64,000 nucleotides of DNA from Xanthomarina spongicola (GTDB taxonomy: Bacteria > Bacteroidota > Bacteroidia > Flavobacteriales > Flavobacteriaceae): the NCBI RefSeq assembly GCF_003148645.1, contig NZ_QGGP01000001.1:248001-312000 (forward strand), given 5' to 3'. The position numbers and the translations under genes are program-made. Positions 18,586 through 26,364 of this stretch are shown here, piece after piece (position 1 is the first letter of the stretch; each line of letters starts with the position of its first letter). The notes under the pieces are model-generated. The model did no database searches and was not told the origin of the DNA. It saw nothing but the letters and a program-made list of their open reading frames with translations.

Positions 18586-19779
18586 CTATTTAAACCAAGT
18601 TTCATTTTTATATAAATCTACTCTAGAAACACGTTCTCTATTATAAAGTAACATGCGTGTTTTATCCAATTGTTGACTTCTAAAACCAAAAACATGAAAG
18701 ATTTGTTTGGCTAGGTATTTGGTGACTTTTAAATTAACAGATAAGATGCCTTTTTTTCTATCGTGCCATGAAATTCCTGGTAATAACACCAATAAATTAT
18801 CTCCTTTATATCTTCTTAATAACTCAGACATTTTTAAAAAAATTGGTTTTATTGTTTTAATTAAAAAAAAGCCTTCTTCGCCTTGTGATTGATATAATGG
18901 CATAAATATTCTTGCATTATATTCAGAAAAAATATCTTTATTGTTACTAATAGCTAATCGTTTTCCTTTTGCAATTTTTTGAAAGCTATTAAAACCATTA
19001 ACCATTTTAAAATTGTCGTTTTGTTTAATTTTATGCAAATAAGTTACTTCAAATACATGATTGTTGTTTTGAGATTGATGTTTTAATCTATTATAATGAA
19101 TTTCAAAATCTACCAAATCGTTTTTATTTAATACTTCAGCAAAAACCAATGTTAAATATATAAAAGACAACCCATTTAACACAGCATCCACATCGTCATG
19201 TTGACCAGATTCAAACCCAAGAGAGACGTAGCCTAATTGATTGATATAACTTAATAAAGGGCCTGATAAATATTCTTCAATTCCTAAAACAATAGGTACT
19301 GGAAATTGTTGCGAAAATTTTCTATTAATAAGCGCATCGTTAATAGTTATAAAAGGCAATGTTTTACTAGATGTGGTGTGCAAATCTATAAAGTAGATAG
19401 GTCCAGAATGCTTGTCTTTTATTTCTTTTAAAAGATTGTATAAATCTAGTTGCTCTAAGTTTTCGGCTTTTAAATTATTATTAGATATTAAATTTTCTAA
19501 ATTATCTTGAGTCCAAAGCCTGTTTAAGTCTTGTTCTATAAATCTCTTATTAACAGAAAGTGCTTCTAAATTTCCTGCTATAGCATATAGATTTCCTTTT
19601 AAATTTTCTAGTGCATCACTTTTTAAAAATTCGTTTAAAGCAAAAACACCAGCTGTTTCATTTCCATGAATTCCTGCAAAAAAAACTATAGTTGGCCTAT
19701 TTAAAGAGCTGGAAAAATTAGTAATAATCCGTTCTACTTCAATCTGTTTATTAAGTGCTTTACTAATAACTTTTACCAT
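18586..19779 (-). CDS. Succinylglutamate desuccinylase/aspartoacylase-family protein
   Basis: The zinc-carboxypeptidase-like AstE/AspA motif FFAGIHGNETAG (around residues 34-45) and the later FIDLHTT segment supply the expected metal ligands. Family members cleave N-acyl amino acids. This 397-residue protein is longer than typical members, with about 100 extra C-terminal residues rich in basic side chains. Its start codon overlaps the stop of the GCS2-CBS gene by 1 bp (TAATG), so the two products are made together and probably act in one pathway. The substrate is unknown. Confidence 0.82.
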   Translation of the reverse strand: MVKVISKALNKQIEVERIITNFSSSLNRPTIVFFAGIHGNETAGVFALNEFLKSDALENLKGNLYAIAGNLEALSVNKRFIEQDLNRLWTQDNLENLISNNNLKAENLEQLDLYNLLKEIKDKHSGPIYFIDLHTTSSKTLPFITINDALINRKFSQQFPVPIVLGIEEYLSGPLLSYINQLGYVSLGFESGQHDDVDAVLNGLSFIYLTLVFAEVLNKNDLVDFEIHYNRLKHQSQNNNHVFEVTYLHKIKQNDNFKMVNGFNSFQKIAKGKRLAISNNKDIFSEYNARIFMPLYQSQGEEGFFLIKTIKPIFLKMSELLRRYKGDNLLVLLPGISWHDRKKGILSVNLKVTKYLAKQIFHVFGFRSQQLDKTRMLLYNRERVSRVDLYKNETWFK

Positions 19780-21635
19780 TAATCTAAAAAATCTTTTGAA
19801 GTTAATAAGCCTATTAATTTGCCTTTTTCAATAACTGGTAAGCAATTTATTTGATTGGTTATCATCAATATTTTGGCTGTTTCTAAAGTTTCGTATTGAC
19901 CAATTGTTATAAGCTCTTTGGTCATAATATCTTCTACTGATACGCCTTTGTCTATATAATGGTTAGAAAGCCCTTTAACATCTGTAGTGGTAATGAGCCC
20001 AATAATATGTTTATCTCCATCAATTACTGGCATGTGTCTAATTTTTTTCCATTTCATAATGTTTACTACAAGCTGTAAACTATCATCTTTAAAAACCGAA
20101 AATATATCTGTACTCATGGCGTGTTTAACAACATGATTTTCTTTATTGTCTGGAATCTCATTTTTATTAATCATACTCCAAGAACCAATTGGATAATTTA
20201 GTTCTTGCTTTTCATATAACTGAGAAGTTAAAACTTGAGCAGATTCAAATTTGGTTCTTTCTTTATTTAAATGTCTGTAATTCTTAATAAGCCATTGCGA
20301 ACCATTATGAGATGTAACTCTATTTTCAATAATGGTTAAATATTTTTCAACATCAGCAGGATTTACTCCAACACTATACAGACCTCTATATGCCATTGGT
20401 AATAATTCGTCTAAAATTAATTGATGACTAGAAATGTATTTTCCATCCCATAAAAATTGCGTTGCCATGCCATATCTAGCTGCACTAAAAAAGTTTGATT
20501 TTACATCTTTAAAATTCCATTTCTCATGAATATTATCAAATTTTGAAGGTTTTCCATGCATAAGTCCAACCCAAAACATCATATTGGCAATTTCATCTGT
20601 AACTGTTGGTCCTGAGGCTATGTATCTGTTTTCAATTCTTAAATGTGGTTTGCCTCCACCAACGCCATAACATACGCGATTCCATTTATAAACTGTTCCA
20701 CTATGTAGGCTTAATGCCTTTAATTTAGGGATTTCACCTCTTTCAATCATATCTACACTATCTGTAATATATTCTGAGGTTACTAAGCTTCTAAACCTAG
20801 AAATATTATCTCTAAAAACATCTGTAACACTTCCTGTTTCCCAATTGTTACCAAAACTAACTCGAGATTGATTTTCATTTAGCATAATAGAATTAGCTCT
20901 AGTATCTACACTTTGAGTAAATAAAGCTATTCGAGATTCTGCCCAAAGTTCTTTTCCAAATAATAACGGAGAATTTGTACAAATACTAAGTACAGGACCA
21001 GAAATAGCCTGAGCCCAATTATAGCTGTCTATAAAATTATCTGGATGTATCTGTAAATGCATTTGAAAACTTGTGTTACAGCCTTCTAGCATAACAGAAT
21101 CGTGTTGAAAATTAAGCTCGTCTACACCTTTAATATGAATATTAAAATCTTGATTTCTAGATTCTTTAATAGCTTCGTTTAGCACATAATAACGCTGAAT
21201 AGGCGTCATATTATCTATAGTAATATGCTTTAAAGATAAAGTTGGCAACATACCTGTTAATATAACCTTAGAATTGTATTTATTAGCAGATTCCTTTGCT
21301 TTATCTAATAGAGTTGTTAACTGTTCTTCTAGTTTAGAAAAACAATCTGTTTTAAGTTCCTGAGGATCTAAATTAATCTCTAAATTAAAGTTTCCTATTT
21401 CGGTTGTAAAATGATCATCGTTAATGTCTTCAAGAATTTCAAGCGCATTATTATTAGGAAAAAAGGAATCGTTAACAATAAAAAACTCTTGCTCTGCTCC
21501 TATTCTTATAGGTTCTTTTTCAATTAAATCCTGCTGAAGCATGAGATCTAAAGCCTCAATATCATTCATTAAATGATAAATATAATTAGCGTGTTCTTTT
21601 TTGTTTTGAAGTTTTGTAACATTTAAATTTCCCAT
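19779..21635 (-). CDS. Glutamate-cysteine-ligase-like (GCS2) enzyme fused to two CBS domains
   Basis: Residues about 40-440 match the GCS2 carboxylate-amine ligase fold: RIGAEQEFFIV near 45-55, EINLDP near 106, TSFQMHLQIHP near 209, and SGPVLSICTNSPLLFG. Residues about 500-618 are two CBS repeats (MKWKKIRHMPVIDGDKHIIG and ITNQINCLPVIEKGKLIG). CBS pairs usually bind adenine nucleotides and regulate the attached domain. The reaction is inferred to be ATP-dependent amide bond formation on a glutamate-like substrate. True glutathione synthesis is not proven, and no glutathione synthetase is nearby. The gene is coupled to the aspartoacylase-like gene. Confidence 0.82.
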   Translation of the reverse strand: MGNLNVTKLQNKKEHANYIYHLMNDIEALDLMLQQDLIEKEPIRIGAEQEFFIVNDSFFPNNNALEILEDINDDHFTTEIGNFNLEINLDPQELKTDCFSKLEEQLTTLLDKAKESANKYNSKVILTGMLPTLSLKHITIDNMTPIQRYYVLNEAIKESRNQDFNIHIKGVDELNFQHDSVMLEGCNTSFQMHLQIHPDNFIDSYNWAQAISGPVLSICTNSPLLFGKELWAESRIALFTQSVDTRANSIMLNENQSRVSFGNNWETGSVTDVFRDNISRFRSLVTSEYITDSVDMIERGEIPKLKALSLHSGTVYKWNRVCYGVGGGKPHLRIENRYIASGPTVTDEIANMMFWVGLMHGKPSKFDNIHEKWNFKDVKSNFFSAARYGMATQFLWDGKYISSHQLILDELLPMAYRGLYSVGVNPADVEKYLTIIENRVTSHNGSQWLIKNYRHLNKERTKFESAQVLTSQLYEKQELNYPIGSWSMINKNEIPDNKENHVVKHAMSTDIFSVFKDDSLQLVVNIMKWKKIRHMPVIDGDKHIIGLITTTDVKGLSNHYIDKGVSVEDIMTKELITIGQYETLETAKILMITNQINCLPVIEKGKLIGLLTSKDFLD

Positions 21636-21689
21636 ACTTAAAGCCGTTTAATTATAAGCTATTAAATTACTGCAATTCAATAAAATAAA

Positions 21690-21707
21690 ATATGATTTAT
21701 ATCATAT
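21690..21707. promoter_or_regulatory. Crp/Fnr-like inverted repeat ATATGATTTATATCATAT
   Basis: A perfect 7-bp dyad with a 4-bp centre. Its core TGAT-N4-ATCA matches the inner part of the Fnr-type consensus TTGAT-N4-ATCAA. It lies 55 bp upstream of the GCS2-CBS start and 15 bp upstream of the rnpA -33 element, so it could control either divergent unit. Confidence 0.4.
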
Positions 21708-21721
21708 AGAAAAAGGATGGC

Positions 21722-21750
21722 TTGAAGATTGCTGGTAATTGTTACTTTTG
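21722..21750 (+). promoter_or_regulatory. Full Bacteroidota promoter (TTG-N18-TACTTTTG) for rnpA
   Basis: A -33 TTG at 21722-21724 and a -7 TACTTTTG at 21743-21750 are separated by 18 bp, within the normal range, 15 bp before the rnpA ATG. Confidence 0.75.
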
Positions 21751-21765
21751 CTTTATCTGTAAATT

Positions 21766-22143
21766 ATGAGTACAACCTATTCACATAAAGAAAAACTTAA
21801 AAGCGAAAAACTTATTTCGCAATTATTTCTTGAAGGAAAATCTGTTTCGGCTTATCCTTTAAGAATGGTTTATTTAAAAACCACTTTTACTGATGCTGTA
21901 AAAATTAAAGCTGGTGTTTCAGTTTCTAAAAGAAATTTTAAAAAAGCTGTGGATAGAAACCGAATTAAACGTTTATTGCGTGAGGCTTATAGATTAGAAA
22001 AAGACTCTTTTTTTAACAACATGACAACACAATATGCGTTTATGATTTTGTACATTGGGAAAGAAAAACCAACTTACACAGAGGTGGAGATAAAAATGAA
22101 GCAACTGTTACAAAAATTTATAGAAAAAAGTACAAAAGAATAA
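21766..22143 (+). CDS. rnpA: Ribonuclease P protein component
   Basis: RnpA is the basic protein subunit that assists RNase P RNA in 5' processing of tRNA precursors. The 125-residue sequence has the hallmark RNR-type motif (AVDRNRIKRLLREAYR, around residues 61-76) and the N-terminal segment LKSEKLISQLF. In many bacteria rnpA follows rpmH close to the origin. Here rpmH is absent, and rnpA heads a unit with the S41 protease, 6 bp downstream. Confidence 0.95.
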   Translation: MSTTYSHKEKLKSEKLISQLFLEGKSVSAYPLRMVYLKTTFTDAVKIKAGVSVSKRNFKKAVDRNRIKRLLREAYRLEKDSFFNNMTTQYAFMILYIGKEKPTYTEVEIKMKQLLQKFIEKSTKE

Positions 22144-22149
22144 TTTAGA

Positions 22150-23787
22150 ATGAAAAACAGACTAAAAAAAATAATTATCATTCCTGTATTAGCTGTCACC
22201 ATCTTTTTTACAGGAACTGCTTTCCAGAACGATTTCTTTGAAATAGCTAAACAAATAGAAATTTTTACAACATTATTCAAAGAAATTAATATGAATTATG
22301 TTGATGAAACCAATCCTGCCGATTTAATGGATACTGCTATAAAAAGCATGTTAAAAGATCTAGATCCTTATACAAATTTTTATAACGAACAAGATGTTGA
22401 AGCAGAACGTATAAGAAGAACTGGAGATTACACAGGAATTGGAGCTAAAGTAAGAACCTTACAAGACAGGCTTGTTATAGTAGAGCCTTATAAAGACTAT
22501 CCAGCAGATAAAGCTGGATTAAAGGCTGGTGATGAAATAATTAAAATTGGAGACATAGTAATTGATTCTTACGAAGAAGATGCAGGAGACTTACTTAAAG
22601 GGACTCCAAATACAGCTGTAGAAGTTACATATGTGCGTCAGGGAAAAGAAAACATTACAACCATTACACGTACTGAAGTTGAAATTGATGCTGTTCCTCA
22701 TTTTTCTATGATAGATGCTAAAACAGGTTATATTGTTTTAAGTACTTTTAATAGCAAAGCATCTACTCAAACTGGTTATGCGCTTAAAGATTTAAAGGCT
22801 CAAGGTGCAGAGAGTATTATTTTAGATCTTAGAAATAATCTTGGAGGCTTACTACACGAAGCTGTAAATGTGGTTAATTTGTTTGTCCCAAAAGGTCAGC
22901 TAGTTGTTACAACTAAATCTAAAGTTAAAAAATACAACAGAACCTATTACACACAAAAAGATGCTATTGATACAGAAATACCTTTAGTGGTTTTAATTAA
23001 TGGAAGTAGTGCATCTGCCAGCGAAATTGTATCTGGTTCATTACAGGATTTAGATAGAGCTGTAATTGTAGGTTCTCGTAGTTTTGGTAAAGGCTTAGTA
23101 CAACGTCCAAAACCTCTAACTTATGGCACACAAATAAAAATAACTATCTCAAGATATTACACGCCTTCTGGTCGTTGTATTCAAGCACTAGATTACTGGA
23201 ATAGAGACGAAAAAGGAAATGCTGTTAGAATTGATAGCGAAAAATACCATGAGTTTAAAACCAAAAATGGTCGTCCAGTTTTCGATGGAGGAGGTGTTCT
23301 TCCAGACGAATCATTGGAAATTTCTAAAAATTCTGCCATTACAAATGCTATTATAGAAGACTTTTTAATCTTTGATTTTGCAACAGATTATTACTATAAA
23401 AACCCTAATGTAACAGATGTTAATAAATTAGAATTAACCAATACAGATTTTAAAAACTTTAATAATTACCTATCAACAAATAATTTTTCTTTTATAACTG
23501 AAACTGAAAAATCCTTAAAAAAAGTACTTGAAAATGCTAAAAAAGAGGAACTAGACGATAACATAAAAACAGACTATAATACCTTATTAACTAATTTGAA
23601 TAATTCGAAAGAATTGGCTATATCAGAAAATAAAGATCAAATTCTATACTTATTAACCGACGAAATTGTAAAGCGTTATGTTTATAGAGAAGGATTATAT
23701 GATTATTATAAAATTCATAATCCAGAAATTAGAAAAGCCACAGAAATTCTTTCAAATCCTTCAAAATATAATAGTTATTTAAGATAA
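22150..23787 (+). CDS. S41-family C-terminal processing peptidase (CtpA-like)
   Basis: An exported 545-residue protease with an N-terminal hydrophobic anchor or signal (IIIIPVLAVTIFFTGTAF). It has a PDZ domain around residues 95-170 (GLKAGDEIIKIGD) and the S41 catalytic core. The Ser/Lys dyad is visible in NGSSASASEIVSG (around residue 290) and FGKGLVQ (about 25 residues later). CtpA-type enzymes trim or degrade periplasmic proteins from the C-terminus. It follows rnpA by 6 bp, a common flavobacterial arrangement. Confidence 0.93.
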   Translation: MKNRLKKIIIIPVLAVTIFFTGTAFQNDFFEIAKQIEIFTTLFKEINMNYVDETNPADLMDTAIKSMLKDLDPYTNFYNEQDVEAERIRRTGDYTGIGAKVRTLQDRLVIVEPYKDYPADKAGLKAGDEIIKIGDIVIDSYEEDAGDLLKGTPNTAVEVTYVRQGKENITTITRTEVEIDAVPHFSMIDAKTGYIVLSTFNSKASTQTGYALKDLKAQGAESIILDLRNNLGGLLHEAVNVVNLFVPKGQLVVTTKSKVKKYNRTYYTQKDAIDTEIPLVVLINGSSASASEIVSGSLQDLDRAVIVGSRSFGKGLVQRPKPLTYGTQIKITISRYYTPSGRCIQALDYWNRDEKGNAVRIDSEKYHEFKTKNGRPVFDGGGVLPDESLEISKNSAITNAIIEDFLIFDFATDYYYKNPNVTDVNKLELTNTDFKNFNNYLSTNNFSFITETEKSLKKVLENAKKEELDDNIKTDYNTLLTNLNNSKELAISENKDQILYLLTDEIVKRYVYREGLYDYYKIHNPEIRKATEILSNPSKYNSYLR

Positions 23788-23852
23788 ATTAGTATCATTT
23801 AAAATATTGTTTGTAAATACTTATATTTACTTGTAATTTCATGTGACCTACT

Positions 23853-24704
23853 ATGAAACATCTTTTATTTATATCATTCTTTCTTTACAGTTTATTAACA
23901 ACTGTACAAGCTCAATTAACTCATGAAGTTTATTTTGAGACAGATAAGTTTGAAGTGCCTCCAACAGAACATAATAGATTATTAATGTTTCTTTCAGAAA
24001 TTGAAGGTTTAGATATTCAAAAAATATCAATTTATGGATTTACAGACGATAGAGGTAGCGACTCTTATAATCTAGTCTTATCTCAAGAAAGAGCTAATTC
24101 AATTAAAACCATTTTTTCTAATAACGAATTCGACGAATCTATAATTACAAATGTCGATGGTAAAGGAGAGATTTTAATAAAACTTGTTAAAGAACAAGAC
24201 TTAAATAAAATAAGAGGATTAAATAGAAAGGTTGAAATTATTGTGCAACCATATGATCCTCCAAGAGATCTTACTGTTAAGCCAGAAAAGAAAAATACAA
24301 CAGAATCCATACTTGACGAAAATTTAAAAGCTGGAGATAAAATTCTTTTGGAAAATATTTTATTTAAAACAGGTTATAGTGTGTTGTTACCTGAGTCTAA
24401 AAAAACTCTGGAAGATATTGCTAATGTTTTAGTAACTAGAAAAGATATTTATTTTACCATTCAAGGTCATGTTTGTTGTACTCAAAACAGTAGAGATGCT
24501 TTAGATAGAAAAACCAAACAACGTAATTTATCTGTGGCTCGAGCTAAATATATTTACGATTATTTAGCAAAAAAAGGAGTTGATAAAAAACGAATGAAAT
24601 TTGTTGGAATGCGTAGAAAATTCCCTCTTGGTGGCGAACCAAAATTCGATAGACGTGTGGAAATATTAATTACTTATGTTGGCGAAACAAATCAAAGACA
24701 TTAA
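23853..24704 (+). CDS. Exported protein with two OmpA-like peptidoglycan-binding domains
   Basis: A signal peptide (MKHLLFISFFLYSLLTTVQA) is followed by two OmpA-C-like regions. The first, about residues 25-130, has ISIYGFTDDRGSDSYN and LSQERANSI. The second, about 160-280, has LFKTGYSVLLPESKKTL, TIQGHVCC and a final RRVEILI. OmpA-C domains hold outer membrane or lipoproteins to peptidoglycan. No barrel is present, so it is probably a periplasmic structural protein. It converges on the GNAT gene with a 4-bp overlap. Confidence 0.85.
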   Translation: MKHLLFISFFLYSLLTTVQAQLTHEVYFETDKFEVPPTEHNRLLMFLSEIEGLDIQKISIYGFTDDRGSDSYNLVLSQERANSIKTIFSNNEFDESIITNVDGKGEILIKLVKEQDLNKIRGLNRKVEIIVQPYDPPRDLTVKPEKKNTTESILDENLKAGDKILLENILFKTGYSVLLPESKKTLEDIANVLVTRKDIYFTIQGHVCCTQNSRDALDRKTKQRNLSVARAKYIYDYLAKKGVDKKRMKFVGMRRKFPLGGEPKFDRRVEILITYVGETNQRH

Positions 24705-25144
24705 TTTCTTATCATTGCTATATGTGGAATACCATCTTCTAAGTATTCTTCGCCAGTTTCTTTAAAACCTAAATTATTATAAAACCTTTTTAAGTAACAT
24801 TGGGCTGAAATTTTAATAAGAGTTTCATTAAACTCTTCTTTTATAGCTTTTATAGAAGCCTCCATAATTTCATAACCATATTTAAATTGTCTTTGTTTTT
24901 CTGCAACTACAACTCTACCTATACTTGACTCTTTAAAATAATCACCTGGTTTAAAAATACGTGTATAAGCTACTAATACATTGTCTTTATATCCTAAAAC
25001 ATGCCAAGCTTTCTGGTCTTTACCATCTACATCTTGATACACACAATCCTGTTCTACTACAAAAACTTCAGCTCTTAATTGAAGTACATCGTAGAGTTCT
25101 TGTGTGCTTAATTCATTAAAGGTTTTCGTAACTATTAATAGCAT
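24701..25144 (-). CDS. GNAT-family N-acetyltransferase, ElaA-like
   Basis: A 147-residue single-domain GNAT protein. Typical ElaA features are the N-terminal LYDVLQLRAEVFVVEQDCVYQDVDGKD and the acetyl-CoA-binding segment IGRVVVAEKQRQFKYGYEIM, followed by YNNLGFKETGEEYLEDGIPHI. The substrate is unknown. It starts 46 bp after the rpiB stop on the same strand, with no terminator between, and is probably co-transcribed with rpiB. Confidence 0.88.
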   Translation of the reverse strand: MLLIVTKTFNELSTQELYDVLQLRAEVFVVEQDCVYQDVDGKDQKAWHVLGYKDNVLVAYTRIFKPGDYFKESSIGRVVVAEKQRQFKYGYEIMEASIKAIKEEFNETLIKISAQCYLKRFYNNLGFKETGEEYLEDGIPHIAMIRN

Positions 25145-25190
25145 GGCTTTATTAGACTATAAATGGATTATTTTGTTAAATAATACGCAT

Positions 25191-25625
25191 TTAACAAGAT
25201 GCTGGAATTTTATTTACTCGGTTTTGATGTCTACCACCTTCAAATAAAGTTTCTAAAAAGGTATCAACCATTTGTATTACTTGTGGAATGGCAGTATATC
25301 TTGCTGGAATACACATAATATTAGCATTATTATGTTGTCTAGTTAGTTCTGTTATTTCTTTCATCCAACAAATTCCAGCTCTTACATTTTGATATTTATT
25401 TGCAGTCATAGCAACACCATTTGCACTTCCACAAATTAAAATACCATAATCTACTTTTTTATCATTAACATCCTTAGCTACTGGATGAACAAAATCTGGA
25501 AAATCCACACTATCATTTGTGTCTGTTCCATAATTTATAACAGTATAGCCTTTAGCTTCTAAATGTTTTATTATAGCAAATTTGTATTCTGTCCCAGCGT
25601 GATCGTTACCAATAGAAATTTTCAT
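25191..25625 (-). CDS. rpiB: Ribose 5-phosphate isomerase B
   Basis: RpiB interconverts ribose 5-phosphate and ribulose 5-phosphate in the pentose phosphate pathway. The 144-residue sequence shows the N-terminal IGNDHAGTEYK, DFPDFVHPVA, the catalytic Cys in LICGSANGVAMTANK (about residues 68-82), and HNNANIMCIPAR. It is the last minus-strand gene before the AT-rich intergenic block and points away from it. Confidence 0.96.
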   Translation of the reverse strand: MKISIGNDHAGTEYKFAIIKHLEAKGYTVINYGTDTNDSVDFPDFVHPVAKDVNDKKVDYGILICGSANGVAMTANKYQNVRAGICWMKEITELTRQHNNANIMCIPARYTAIPQVIQMVDTFLETLFEGGRHQNRVNKIPASC

Positions 25626-26364
25626 TTTTTAAGTTGTGTATTTGTTATTGTAAAGGTACAAAATGTAGTTAGATAGCTCTACTTTTTTTATACCTTTAGT
25701 AAATAAGATTATCTAATTGTTAATAGCTTCATCTTATAAAACCCATAACCTGTTAATAACTGTTTATAATTATTTAAAACTAAAATATTGTTTATTCAAT
25801 AAATTTTTCAATCAAAAATAGAGATGAAATAACCTAAATATAACTCTGTTATTTTTAGATAAGTTTTCAGACAAAATTTTAAGTTTATAAACAGTAATTT
25901 ATTTAATAGTTATGAATATTTACTATTAAAAACCACTTATTAACAACTATTAAAAACTGTTAATAGTTTTAATAAAAGGTATGGAAATGAAGCTCTTAAA
26001 TATAAAATAATTGTTAACTATATATTAATAGAACGTCAACAAGATAACATCAAAATAAAACTTAAAAAAGTTATACCTTTATTAACAAGCAATCATAATC
26101 ATTATTTATTTTTTAAATTTTAAAAGAAAAAATATGATTGTATATATAAATGTGGATAACTAGTTTTTAAAGATTAAATATTAATTAATTATTAAATTTT
26201 TGAAGTTAAAAAAGTATTTAATATTAAAAACGTAGCTTTGCAGTATTCTTAATGAATTGATTTAAAAGAATTCATAGTAAATTAAACAGACTTCCTATAT
26301 TAAAACATTCGTCCGAATAGAGAAAATTCAGTTTCATTAAGATTAATAAATGATTACAAAATAA
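25626..26364. other. AT-rich non-coding block with DnaA-box cluster: candidate replication origin
   Basis: These 739 bp between divergent rpiB and rnr contain no credible gene. A perfect DnaA box (TTATCCACA, minus strand) lies at 26151-26159. Five further sites fit the relaxed pattern TTATNNACA: 25751-25759 and 25761-25769 (minus), and 25885-25893, 25937-25945 and 26079-26087 (plus). Long A/T runs flank them, notably at 26160-26230. rnpA is about 4 kb left; mnmG and parS sites are 13-20 kb right. dnaA itself is not in the window. Function as oriC is an inference. Confidence 0.5.
26233..26240 (+). promoter_or_regulatory. Promoter -7 element (TAGCTTTG) for rnr
   Basis: Exact TAnnTTTG match at the right edge of the AT-rich block. 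It implies a 5' leader of about 118 nt before the rnr ATG. Confidence 0.55.
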
